Assembly: GCA_030278955.1 (NCBI GenBank)
Contig: JAOANR010000002.1
Coordinates: 9,909,982-9,973,981, forward strand
Length of the DNA stretch: 64,000 nucleotides
Source of the DNA: Hygrophila difformis
Taxonomy: Eukaryota; Streptophyta; Magnoliopsida; Lamiales; Acanthaceae
Reading direction: 5' to 3'
The notes under the pieces are model-generated. The model had not been told where the DNA came from. It saw nothing but the letters and a program-made list of their open reading frames with translations, and did not search any database. Below, one piece after another: positions 23,415 through 35,000 of the stretch (positions within the stretch are counted from its first letter, which is position 1; each line of letters starts with the position of its first letter). A program made the translations under genes and the position numbers.

Positions 23415-24800
23415 TCACTGATCAGGAGGAGGGAACCGGCGACGCATGTAGTCATCCATCTGACGCATGTAGGCGTACATGTCCGTCAAGGTGGCCTGCT
23501 GCTCCGCCTGTCTCACAGTGAGCGTGTCCATACGATCCTGATAGAGATCCATCCTAGCATCCAAGGCGTCAAAGCGATCCTGATAGAGATCCATCCTAAC
23601 ACCCAAGGCATCATAGCGAGCCTGCCCAGCTGCAAACACGGCATCCATACTGATACGCATCTCCTGCATCATCTGGAGCATCTGCGTCATGTCCTGACCC
23701 CGCGGTGGGACCACACCCTGCTGTGGAACCACAGGAGGAGGAAGTGGTCGCTCAGGAGGAACAACTAAGATCAAACCACCATCCTCAGGCTGCGGGTGCA
23801 GAATAGCCCGAGACGCTCCACGACGCAAAGTGCTGCGCCGGGCGGCATAAGACGGGACACGGTAGTGCTCACCTGGAGCTAAGGGATAGGGGTCCATCTC
23901 GGGAGACGTGCGGATCCCCTGGGCAGCGCATAAGCCACAAATGAGGTGTGCGTGAGTGATCACCCTACTCCCTCGCCCCCGTCGTAAACCCCTCAGGTTG
24001 TCCGCAATGCAAGCGCCCACATTTACCCGGCCGCCCCGTGCGATAAAGCAGATAGTCTCAAAGACATGATCTATGACGATATGACTTCGGGTGATCGGCC
24101 GGATGCGTCCTAACCAAAGCTGAGCAAGTACACGCCAATGAGCATCCAGAGATGTCAGTCGCAACTCGTGGGGTTCCCCAGTCCGCGGGGGTACCTCGGT
24201 ACACAAGACACCCCAGGCAGGGGCATAAACCCGACCCTCTGGCTGCGGTCGGAACGCGCCATCATCTGGAAGGCCGAAATAGGTGTTAATCGCCCGAGCA
24301 CTGAAGTCTAAGTAGCGACCACGAACCCAGACTCGAGAGAGGTCGTCGTCTACCCCAAGACCACTGATGTTGGCGATAACCTCAATGGCTAGATAGCCGG
24401 AGGCAACGCCCTCGGGATGACGTGCAAGACCGGTCCACTGGAGATGCCCCAACACTGCACTGATCCGGTCATCGCCCATATGATCGGGGAACAAGCCTCG
24501 CTCGGGAACGTAAGCCCTCTTCCGACGAAGCTCGTCGAAATAGAAGTCCTGGGAGGCCATCGTATGGAAACGGAACCGATCATGCCGGCGAGGACGCACC
24601 TCGTAAGGGAGACCCCTGAGCCTCGGCTCTCGCTCCTCGTCCTCCTCGGACTCACTGCCGTCATCGCCGTCGCTATCATCACTATCCGGCATCACCGGAG
24701 CGGCAGTGCTAGGGCCAGCAGTATCAAGTCGAGTAGCCCGTCTCTTGGCCCCCGGAAGGACCATAAGGAACGCCAAGATGAACCACAGAAAAAGAAACAT
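23415..24800 (-). CDS. Antisense ORF of element B, plant transposon-protein domain (PF20167-like)
   Basis: Open frame of 461 codons on the strand opposite the element's genes. I start at the ATG at 24800, directly after a splice-acceptor-like TTCGCAG; an internal Met at 24764 is an alternative. Visible parts, in order: a hydrophobic N-terminal stretch (residues 2-15); basic KRRATR; an acidic Ser/Asp/Glu run (about 37-60); a globular region of about 75-300 with YVPERGL, GYLAIEVIANI, VWVRGRYLDFS and INTYFGLPDD, resembling the putative plant transposon protein domain; a Pro-rich linker; and a Met/Gln-rich coiled coil (about 380-455). A 42-bp in-frame duplication (about 23537-23620) is absent from C. 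Antisense extra ORFs are known from plant Tat/Retand-type gypsy elements. The biochemical role is unknown. The family assignment comes from motif memory, not a search. Confidence 0.8.
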   Translation of the reverse strand: MFLFLWFILAFLMVLPGAKRRATRLDTAGPSTAAPVMPDSDDSDGDDGSESEEDEEREPRLRGLPYEVRPRRHDRFRFHTMASQDFYFDELRRKRAYVPERGLFPDHMGDDRISAVLGHLQWTGLARHPEGVASGYLAIEVIANISGLGVDDDLSRVWVRGRYLDFSARAINTYFGLPDDGAFRPQPEGRVYAPAWGVLCTEVPPRTGEPHELRLTSLDAHWRVLAQLWLGRIRPITRSHIVIDHVFETICFIARGGRVNVGACIADNLRGLRRGRGSRVITHAHLICGLCAAQGIRTSPEMDPYPLAPGEHYRVPSYAARRSTLRRGASRAILHPQPEDGGLILVVPPERPLPPPVVPQQGVVPPRGQDMTQMLQMMQEMRISMDAVFAAGQARYDALGVRMDLYQDRFDALDARMDLYQDRMDTLTVRQAEQQATLTDMYAYMRQMDDYMRRRFPPPDQ

Positions 24801-24801
24801 C

Positions 24802-25680
24802 CTGCGAACACCCAATATCAAGGGTAAGACTAATTTTCAACACATCAATTCACAAGCAAAAATACATAAAGACATCATAAATATAAAGTTCCAACGGGGA
24901 AAATCTAGGAGGGATTTAGACCCAATAGTTTGCCAATACATATTGGGAGAGAAACAAACCAAGGAATGTGCCCAAACAAATTCAAAAACCCATTGTGGCA
25001 TTCTGTCGAACACCTTGTGCGCGCAATAAATTAAGTTCAAAAATATGTTGTAAACACATGGCAATTAACCACAAAACCAAACAATTGCTTGAACAACAAA
25101 TCATAATCACAAGTGTCAACAAACAACACCAACGAAACCACTTTTACACCAATAACACCAACAAAATCGAAAATTTCATAGTTCCCCTAAAAATCCAAGT
25201 TCTAGCAAGAAATTCCACAACATAAGCATATATACACATACCAATATTTCCTAAACAATAGAAATGACACCAAAGTACTACATACAACCACTAATTCGCG
25301 AGAATTAAGCCGAAAATTTCAAAACCCCAATTTACATTCCAAAACCCTAATTCCTCAATTCAATCAAATTCTAACAAATCAAGGCATAAAACTTGAAATT
25401 GACAAGTGAAAATAGAAGATACATACCTTACAAAGAGAAATCGAAGCCGGAACTAGGAGAATCCGAGCACGAGGGGACGAATTTGAGAGGAAGTTGGGAG
25501 GAATTTCGGAAGGGGAAAGGGGTGAAATGGCTCGCGCCCCGCGCGAGCCCTATATGCTGAACCTGGGAGCGCCGCGCGGACCCCGCGCGCTAATCCCCCA
25601 AAACCCGCGCGGACCCCGCGCGGGACAAAAAATAAAAAAAATTAAAAAAAATAAAAAAATAAAAATATTTTTTTTACTCC
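24802..25680 (-). promoter_or_regulatory. Putative 5'UTR, intron and promoter of the B antisense gene
   Basis: On the minus strand, TTGTAAG|GTATGT (donor at 25426) and GGTGTTCGCAG|GATG (acceptor at 24802) would bound an intron of about 625 bp just before the ATG. Both sites are kept in element C. Upstream is a UTR-like pyrimidine-rich stretch and a 9-bp GC inverted repeat GGCTCGCGC...GCGCGAGCC (25529-25549). An AT-rich tract (25625-25680) lies beyond. Promoter position is uncertain. Confidence 0.5.
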
Positions 25681-25686
25681 TCCTCT

Positions 25687-26190
25687 GCTCTACAAAATAC
25701 AAGTGGACCGAAACGTGTGAAACGGCAAGACATAGAATTTCAAGTCGTAGATAAGGTCATGTTAAAGATATCACCGATGAAGGGGGTGATGCATTTTGGC
25801 AAACAAGGAAAGCTAAGTCCTCGGAATATGGGACCTTATGAAATTCTAGTAAAGGTCAGGAATCTAGCATATCGTCTAGTCTTACCGCCACAATTGGCTA
25901 GAGTTCACAATGTGTTCCACATATCACAATTGAAGAAGTATGTGCACGATCCGACCCATGTATTCCAACGGGAAGGAATTAAATTGGATGATGACTTGAG
26001 CTATGAGGAAATTCCGGTACAATTACTCGATGTTAAGGAGAGAGTAACAAGGAACACAACCGTGAGAATGGTCAAGATTCTTTGGTCGAACCATGAAAGT
26101 GAAACGGCAACATGGGAACTAGGAGCCGACATGAAGGAGCGTCATCCGACCCTATTCCAAGATGGTGCAACCACAGCTATGGGGACATAA
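25687..26190 (+). pseudogene. Integrase C-terminus and chromodomain remnant of element B
   Basis: Open frame of about 167 codons matching the C-terminal end of chromovirus pol (Tekay/Del type). A trace of the end of the integrase core comes first (about 25687-25716). Next is the GPYEIL / AYRLVLPP / VFHISQLKKYV C-terminal region, then a chromodomain-like end (VRMVKILWSNHESETATWEL). Relative to C (51514-52155), about 140 bp is lost without breaking the frame. Protease, RT, RNase H and the catalytic core are missing. In a complete element this region binds DNA and guides integration to chromatin. Here it may be a relic or a retained cis sequence. Confidence 0.85.
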
Positions 26191-26359
26191 CTGTAATCTT
26201 AAGGGGGGGAGGATGTAATACCCCGTAAGGATGCATAAGCATTTATTTTTGAAACCCGAATAGATTGTATCCCAAGTAAACAAAAGAACCCTAACTCTTA
26301 GCGCGAGAAAAGCCGAAGCACAACTTCGAGGACGAAGTTGATTCTTAAGGGGGGGAGGA
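26174..26359 (+). promoter_or_regulatory. Element B double PPT with hairpins
   Basis: Hairpin 1 is CAGCTATG-GGGA-CATAACTG (26174-26193, one mismatch), followed by PPT1 (26199-26213) and an LTR-like head TGTAATACCCCGTAAG (26214). Hairpin 2 is CAACTTCG-AGGA-CGAAGTTG (26321-26340), followed by PPT2 (26345-26359) directly before the 3' LTR. The TSDs show PPT2 was the one used in B. Confidence 0.88.
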
Positions 26360-29300
26360 TGTAATACCCCGAATTTTTATCAATGTCCGAAGGAATAAAA
26401 ATTTATTCCGATCAATGTCGAAATATATCCGAGAAGAAGAAAATAATTTATCACAATAAATTATTGCTCGGATATGAAACGCCGATAGATTTAAATTCAA
26501 AATGGAATAAAAGAGGGAAAGGAAGCCGAAGGCATTCCATGAATTGAGCAAAATAATTGGAGTTAAGTTCAATAAGGAAAAGAATTTTAATTCCAAGAAC
26601 CCGTGAAGTCGGAAGAAATTTAATGAAACAAGTTATTGCACGGGAATCAAAAGACGACGAATTGAAAGCCGACGAAACCGAGACCGACGGACTTAAGATT
26701 TTAACATGAAATTCATTTGAGTCGAGATAAACTTAAAATAAGAATTCATGACCCGAGAATGACCCGAAAAATCAAGCCCGAAACCGTAGGAGGATAGAAG
26801 TCCGAAAGAGAGGAGGAAAAGCACGACGGATCGCACGACCCCGCCCGGACCGAAGTCCAGGCGAGAGTGGCGCGCACCCGGCGCGTGGTTTAGCCAAAAA
26901 GCGCGCCAACCCCGCGCCATTGCCGCGGCTACGTTTGTCGCGTTTTGGGTGGCGCGCACCCGGCACGGTTTTTGGCCGATTCGCGCGCCAACCCCGCGTG
27001 GGAGTCCTGACAGCAGCCATTGTCGCGTTTTGGCGACTTTCTTGCCATATTCCTTGACCCCAACGCGAGAATCTTGCTTGATCACGGGGGAGGCATCTTT
27101 TGGACGTCATTAGTTGTCCATAACACTCCATTTTCAGTCATCAACACCCCAAGTTCCTCCAAAACTCTCCCAAAAACTCTCCCAAAGCCAAACACCCTTC
27201 CGGTGGACTTTCCGACGAGTTTCCGGCAACCAAATCCAACCAAGGAAGTGTGTAGATCAAGGATTGCAGGCTTTGGATTGTTGGTAAGATGTTATTCAAG
27301 TTTCCTTATGATTTTAAGATCATAAACATCATCTTAACTTACGAATCTTCGTATTCAAACACAAATCGAAGCCAAGGGAAGAATAAATCGGGTGGAAGAG
27401 ATTCGTTCGTGACATCCCGTGGATTCCGGACGACCCCGTGACTTCCTAGACATCATCCCCACTGTAAGTTAACCTTACTATGGTTTTGGGTGACTTAAAA
27501 TGCAACCAAACATAGAGATTTAGAAACTCTAAAAATCTGTCAACAAGAGAAACCCTCAACGCAGCGCTTTTGTATGAATTTTTCGAACCTCTAAAGCTGC
27601 TCAAACAATAAAACTCAAAACATGAAAAGTGTTCCTAAGACTTTGGTTTAGCTTCTGTAAAAATCTTAGAATTTTTCATGATGTTTTGAAACCTGAAACC
27701 GACCCAAAACCGAAGAGCATTAAATCTGGATCTTAGAACTTTGGACAGATTTCACTCTCAATCTTCTTAGCCATTTTGACCTTGGATCTAGGCCGATCTA
27801 GGATTGGTGTTGAACATAAGAATTGTAGATCTATGAGTCTTGAATACCTCTGTAAAATTTCATGCATTTTCATCAAGTTTTGATACCCCAAAACGAGTCG
27901 GACATATTCTGCGTTTTAAGGAATTTTCAAAGGTTGACAGTTTTCTTAACCGAGCTTGATGAGCATATTTCCATCATATCTAGTCCGAACCAATCTTCAT
28001 GATCTAAACAAAAGTTGTTGGAAATCAAGTCTAGTATGTGTCTGTAAAATTTCAGAATTTTTGAAGTCCATTTGATATGTCAAAAAGTCAAATCTTTGAG
28101 AGGTGTCAAACCTGAATCCTGGCAGCATACCATTTGTGTAGAAAACTTGATTTTTGACATGCTTGCTATCATTTTTCCGGAAAACTCAAAACATGAAAGT
28201 TGTTCATTGGGATGTTTTTGAGCTACTGTGAAAATTTCAGATCAATCGCCTAAGAAATGGATTTTTAAACTGAAAAGGCGTAAACTGTGACATCGATCGG
28301 TTTTAACTTGTGAAATTTTGAAATTTTTAAACAACGATCGAAATCTTGTGATACGATAAAGCTATATTTTTGAAAATCCCGTTACACTAAAGTTGAAACA
28401 ATATCGGTTACATAAAATTAGGGGGTGAGTGCTCTGCAGGGTGCCCTCCTAATTGTTCATATTGTGCCAAAACGGCAATGATTATTACGCGCGAAAGATC
28501 GCCAAAACGGCATCTTATATTTTTGGGCCTATCCTCTCGGGTGTATCCGTATGGGTTACTCGAGGCTCGACGGAGCGGTACTGGATATGGCGTATTTGGT
28601 CACAAGAGACCAACTGCCTACCCTCTCGAGTGTATCCGTATGGGTTACTCGAGGCTCGACGGAGTGGTACTGGGTATGGCGTATCGGCTGCGGCCGCCGG
28701 ATCACCGGCTAAGATGACATGCTACTTATGAAATTGGCTGAGGCCGCCGGATCACCGGCTAACTGTTACTATTGGCTGCGGCCGCCGGATCACCGGCTAT
28801 CTGTTACTATTGGCTGCGGCCGCCGGATCACCGGCTAACTGTTACTATCGATATTGGCTGCGGCCGCCGGATCACCGGCTATCTATTGTTGAGATGATGG
28901 CGTAACGGGAAATATATTAAAAAGCTCAGATTTTATGAAATTGGCTGCGGCCGCCGGATTGCCGGCTAAATCAAATATTGTTGAGATGGTGACGTATCGG
29001 GGAGAATTTTTAAAAGCTCAAATCTTTATTTATTTACTTACGGCATTATTCGTGTTTTTAAATCATGCCAACTATTTATTATTGGATGTTAAACTTAAAT
29101 TGCGTTTTACCTACAAACATCTTTTTATTAAATATAATTAAAGGCTTTGAAACCCCTAACCCATGCTATGTGTTAACTTACTCAGCGCGTTTTTGCTGAC
29201 CCAAACCATATATCTCCTTTTTCTTACAGAGTACGAAGAATATGCATCGTCATATGCATACATGGGAACTTTAGGGGAAAACTTTATTTTAAATCCCTGC

Positions 29301-29556
29301 ATTTAATTACGACTTGCATGAACGGGAATGTTTAACCCGTGTTTTGGCCATGTCGGCCCTTATACTTTATTTCCGCTGCACAAATTAAAATTTCCGCTGC
29401 AACTCTGATGTATTATTCATAATGGGCTGTTTGAATGTTTTAAATTCTGAAAAACCATAGCCTTGCATCTCTTTAGTGAGCTCGGAGAAACCGTGTCTTG
29501 CTAGGGAGGTGTGGCGGTGGCATCCCGGCCTGGGTTACCAAAACCGGGGTGTTACA
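26360..29556 (+). repeat. Element B 3' LTR
   Basis: Same length as the 5' LTR with about a dozen single-base differences, for example at about 26886, 26965 and 27274. It ends GGGGTGTTACA before the right TSD GGTTC. Confidence 0.96.
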
Positions 29557-29561
29557 GGTTC

Positions 29562-31394
29562 GGACTAGATATGATGGAAATATGCTCATCAAGTTCGGTT
29601 AAGAAAACTGTCAACCTTTGAAAATTCTTTAAAACGCAGAATATGTCCGACTCGATTTGGGGTATCAAAACTTGATGAAAATGCACGAAATGTTACAGAG
29701 GTATTCAAGACTCATAGATCTACAATTCTTATGTTCAACACCAATCCTAGATCGGCCTAGATCCAAGGTCAAAATAACCAACAAGTTTGAATAAAGAATC
29801 TATCACTATTTCAAGATCTAAGTCGATGGCAGGTCTGTTCATGGTCGTTTCGGATATGAAAACACGATGAATAATTATGAAATTTTTACAGTAGCTAGAT
29901 TAATGTCTTAGGAATGTTTTTCATGTTTTGGGTTTTTCCGTTTGAAGACTTTTAAGGGTTCGAAAAATTCATACGAAAACGCTGCGTTGAGGGTTTCTCT
30001 TGTTGACAGATTTTTATAAATTTTCTTGAGTTGAATCTCTATGTTTGGTTGCATTTTAAGTCACCCAAAACCATAGTAAGGTTAACTTACAGTGGGGATG
30101 ATGTCTAGGAAGTCACGGGGTCGTCCGGAATCCACGGGATGTCACGAACGAATATCTTCCACCCGATTTATTCTTCCCTTGGCTCCGATTTGTGTTCGAA
30201 TATGAAGATTCGTAAGTTAGGATGATGTTTATGATCTTAAAACCATATGGAAACTTGATTAACATCTTACCAACAATCCAAAGCCTGCAATCCTTGATCT
30301 ACACACTTCCTCGGTCGGATTTGGTTGCCGGAAAGTCGCCGGAAAGTCCGCCGGAAGGGTGTTTGGCTTTGGGAGAGTCTTGGGAGAGTTTTGGATGAAA
30401 CCTTGGGGTGTTGATGACTGAAATGAGGTGTTAGGGACACCTAATAACGTCCAAAACATGCCTCCCCCGTGATCAAGCAAGATTCCCGCGTTGGGGCCAA
30501 GGAATATGGCAAGAAAGTCGCCAAATCGCGACAAACGGCTGCTGTCAGGCCTCCCACGCGGTGGTGGCGCGGTTTGGCTCCAGACCGCGCGGAGACCGCG
30601 CGGCTCCGGCCTGGGCTGCGGCCTGGGCCGGGTCGTGCGATCCGTCGGGCCTTTTCTCCACTCTTTCGGACTTCTATTCTCTTACGTTTTCAGGCTCGAT
30701 TTTTCGGGTCGTTCTCGGATTATGATTCCTATCTTAAATCTTTTTCGACTTAAATTGATTTCGTGTTTGAAATCTTAAGTCCGTCGGTTTTGGATTCGTC
30801 GGCTTCTAATTCGTCGTCTTTTGACTCCCGTGTAATAATTTATCTAGTTAAATTATTTCTATCTTCACGGGTTCTTGGAATTAAAAATTCTTTTCCTTCA
30901 TAAACTTAACTCCAATTATTTTTACTCAATTCATGGAATGTCTTCGGGCTTCCTTTCCCTCTTTTATTCCATTTTGAATTTAAATCTATCGGCGTTTCAT
31001 ATCCGAGCAATAATTTATTGTGATAAATTATTTTCTTCTTCTCGGATATATTTCAACATTGATCGGAATAAATTTTATTCCTTTGGGCGTTGATAAAAAT
31101 TCGGGGTATTACATCCTCCCCCCCTTAAGAATCAACTTCGTCCTCGAAGTTGTGTTTCGGCTTTTCTCGCGCTAAGAGTTATGGTCCTTTTGTTTACTAT
31201 TTGCGATATTGTGTTATTGAATTATTGTTCGATTGTTGATTATTGTTTGACTGAACCCAGAATTGAAATTTCCAAGTTGCCTACGTACCCTGTGAAGGGA
31301 TCAAGTCATTACGTAGTTCAAAAAGAATTTATTTGGGATACAAAATATTCGAGTTTCGAATTTAAATGCTTATGCATTCTTACGGGGTATTACA
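29562..31394 (-). repeat. Element Y 3' LTR, second part
   Basis: Continues 18919 after B. On the minus strand it carries the LTR start TGTAATACCCCGTAAG (ending at 31394), the PPT2 hairpin (31133-31152), PPT2 and the inner head at about 31113. It also holds a GC-rich block (about 30540-30640). Confidence 0.9.
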
Positions 31395-32011
31395 TCCTCC
31401 CCCCCCTTAAGATTACAGTTATGTCCCCATAACTGCCTATGTATTATTCACAACCAGGTTCGGGTATCATCGCATATGATCCTTCCTCAGTTTTCTTCTA
31501 GGTGCCATTTTAGAAGCACGCGAAGATGAGTTTCTAAGTGATCAAGATTTATGACTAAGGCAAGGTTAGTCTTAAGTTGGCGCTCCTAAGTCAAGATCAT
31601 GTCAAGTTCTAAGGTAGGAGTGTTTCTTATTACCGATAATTCACATAAAAAGGGTTAGTGTAAATATTTATGTATGCATATGCATATGTGTCCCCCCAAT
31701 AAAAAAAATTTTATGCATGCATTTATTTATCCATGGGTTTTAAAAATAAATTTATTCCATGGATAGATTAAAATAAGGATAAAAGGTTTGGGCCACTATA
31801 TTGGGCCGAAAGAAATAAATTATTTGGGCTTTAAATAAATACAAGGTTATTGGGCCAAAATAATTTCTTGGGCTTCTAAAAAAAATTTTTGGGCTAAAAA
31901 TTTGGGCTTTAATTTCAAAAAAATATTTGGGCTCTTTAAAATAGTAGTTTAAAAATATTCCGGGCTATGTAAAATAATAGCTTTAAAATATTCCGGGCTC
32001 TGATACCACTC
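31395..32011 (-). other. Element Y interior: PPT1, leader, primer site
   Basis: PPT1 (31395-31410) with hairpin CAGTTATG-GGGA-CATAACTG (31416-31435), about 230 bp without a gene, the TATCCATGG inverted repeat (about 31728-31765), TGGGCC/GGGCTT clusters (31788-31930) and one primer site (31993-32008, minus). It matches A's interior, except that only one primer site is seen. Confidence 0.85.
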
Positions 32012-35000
32012 TGTAACACCCCGGTTTTGGTAACCCAGGCCGGGATGCCACCGCCACACCTCCCTAGCAAGACACGGTTTCTCCGAGCTCACTAAAGAGA
32101 TGCAAGGCTATGGTTTTTCAGAATTTAAAATATTCAAACAGCCCATTCATAGATATTTTAAAAATAATACATCAAAGTTGCAGCGGAAATTTTAATTTGT
32201 GCAGCGGAAATAATGTATAAGGGCCGACATGGCCAAAACACGGGTTAAACAGGCCCGTTCATACAAGTCGTAATTAATGCAAGGATTTAAAATAAAGATT
32301 TCCCCTAATGTTCCCATGTATGCATATGACGATGCATAATCTTCATACTCTGTAAGAAAAAGGAGATAAATGGTTTGGGTCAGCAAAAACGCGCTGAGTA
32401 AGTTAACACATAGCATGGGTTAGGGGTTTCAAAGCCTTTAATTAAATTAAATAAAGAGATGTTTTGAGCATTTAAAAATGGCATGATTTAAAATAAAGAT
32501 TTCCACGTGATCATAATTCAACTTACATAGTAAAATGATTTGTACGGCATAGTTAAGATAAGACTTTTTGTCATGCATAAAGACATTTTATTTTTTTTTT
32601 TAAAAAATGCGAATATAATTGCATACTTTAAAGACACATTTAATTTCATAATTGAAACTTAAGCATGGGCAATTATTTAGGACATGATTTAAAAACATGA
32701 ATAATGCCGTAAGTAAATAAATAAAGATTTGAGCTTTTAAAAATTCTCCCCGATACGTCACCATCTCAACAATATTTAATTTAGCCGGCAATCCGGCGGC
32801 CGCAGCCAATTTCATAAAAATCTGAGCTTTTAATATATTTCCCGTTACGCCATCATCTCAACAATATATCATTTAGCCGGTGATCCGGCGGCCGCAGCCA
32901 ATATCAATAGTAACAGTTAGCCGGTGATCCGGCGGCCGCAGCCAATAGTAACAGTTAGCCGGTGATCCGACGGCCGCAGCCAATAGTAACAGTTAGCCGG
33001 TGATCCGGCGGCCTCAGCCAATTTCATAAGTAACATGTCATTTTAGCCGGTGATCCGGCGGCCGCAGCCGATACGCCATACCCAGTACCACTCCGTCGAG
33101 CCTCGAGTAACCCATACGGATACACTCGAGAGGGTAGGCCGTTGGTCTCTTGTGACCAAATACGCCATATCCAGTACCGCTCCGTCGAGCCTCGAGTAAC
33201 CCATACGGATACACCCGAGAGGATAGGCCCAAAATATAAGATGCCGTTTTGGCGATCTTTCGCGCGTAATATCATTGCCGTTTTGGCACAAAATGCACAA
33301 TTAGGAGGGCACCCTGCAGAGCACTCACCCCCTGATTTTATGTAACCGATATTGTTTCAACTTTAGTGTAACGGGATTTTCAAAAATATAGCTTTATCGT
33401 ATCACAAGATTTCGATCGTTGTTTAAAAATTTCAAAATTTCACAAGTTGAAACCGACCGATGTCACAGTTTACGCCTTTTCAGTTTAAAAATCCATTTCT
33501 TAGGCGATTGATCTGAAATTTTCACAGTAGCTCAAAAACATCCCAATGAACAACTTTCATGTTTTGAGTTTTTCGGAAAAACGATGGCAAGCATGTCAAA
33601 AATCAAGTTTTCTACACAAATGGTATGCTGCCAGGATTCAGGTTTGACACCTCTCAAAGATTTGACTTTTTGACATATCAAATGGACTTCAAAAATTCTG
33701 AAATTTTACAGACACATACTAGACTTGATTTCCAACAACTTTTGTTTAGATCATGAAGATTGGTTCGGACTAGATATGATGGAAATATGCTCATCAAGTT
33801 CGGTTAAGAAAACTGTCAACCTTTGAAAATTCTTTAAAACGCAGAATATGTCCGACTCGATTTGGGGTATCAAAACTTGATGAAAATGCATGAAATGTTA
33901 CAGAGGTATTCAAGACTCATAGATCTACAATTCTTATGTTCAACACCAATCCTAGATCGGCCTAGATCCAAGGTCAAAATAACCAACAAGTTTGAATAAA
34001 GAATCTATCACTATTTCAAGATCTAAGTCGATGGCAGGTCTGTTCATGGTCGTTTCGGATATCAAAACACAATGAAGAATTATGAAATTTTTACAGTAGC
34101 TAGATTAATGTCTTAGGAATGTTTTTCATGTTTTGGGTTTTTCCGTTTGAAGAATTTTAAGGGTTCGAAAAATTCATACGAAAACGCTGCGTTGAGGGTT
34201 TCTCTTGTTGACAGATTTTTATAAATTTTCTTGAGTTGAATCTCTATGTTTGGTTGCATTTTAAGTCACCCAAAACCATAGTAAGGTTAACTTACAGTGG
34301 GGATGATGTCTAGGAAGTCACGGGGTCGTCCGGAATCCACGGGATGTCACGAACGAATCTCTTCCACCCGATTTATTCTTCCCTTGGCTCCGATTTGTGT
34401 TCGAATATGAAGATTCGTAAGTTAGGATGATGTTTATGATCTTAAAACCATACGGAAACTTGATTAACATCTTACCAACAATCCAAAGCCTGCAATCCTT
34501 GATCTACACACTTCCTCGGTCGGATTTGGTTGCCGGAAAGTCGCCGGAAAGTCCGCCGGAAGGGTGTTTGGCTTTGGGAGAGTCTTGGGAGAGTTTTGGA
34601 TGAAACCTTGGGGTGTTGATGACTGAAATGAGGTGTTAGGGACACCTAATAACGTCCAAAACATGCCTCCCCCGTGATCAAGCAAGATTCCCGCGTTGGG
34701 GCCAAGGAATATGGCAAGAAAGTCGCCAAATCGCGACAAACGGCTGCTGTCAGGCCTCCCACGTGGTGGTGGCGCGGTTTGGCTCCAGACCGCGCGGAGA
34801 CCGCGCGGCTCCGGCCTGGGCTGCGGCCTGGGCCGGGTCGTGCGATCCGTCGGGCCTTTTCTCCTCTCTTTCGGACTTCTATTCTCTTACGTTTTCAGGC
34901 TCGATTTTTCGGGTCGTTCTCGGATTATGATTCCTATCTTAAATCTTTTTCGACTTAAATTGATTTCGTGTTTGAAATCTTAAGTCCGTCGGTTTTGGAT

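Larger units (their letters stand above)
18920..29556 (+). mobile_element. Element B: complete LTR retrotransposon with a sense coiled-coil ORF and an antisense ORF
   Basis: Complete plus-oriented element of 10,637 bp with GGTTC on both sides (18915-18919, 29557-29561). LTRs 18920-22116 and 26360-29556 are both 3197 bp and differ at about a dozen sites by eye (around 0.3-0.4%). The order is PBS, leader, coiled-coil ORF (+), antisense ORF (-), remnant of integrase C-terminus/chromodomain (+), then PPT1 and PPT2. There is no gag capsid, protease, RT or RNase H. The LTR begins at the second head (TGTAATACCCCGAATTT), so PPT2 was used. Structurally intact but non-autonomous. Confidence 0.96.

Noticed and set aside
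24417..24827. Plus-strand ORF of 136 codons opposite the antisense gene (also 50277-50684)
   Set aside because: Shadow of the conserved minus-strand frame; no domain, and it diverges between B and C.
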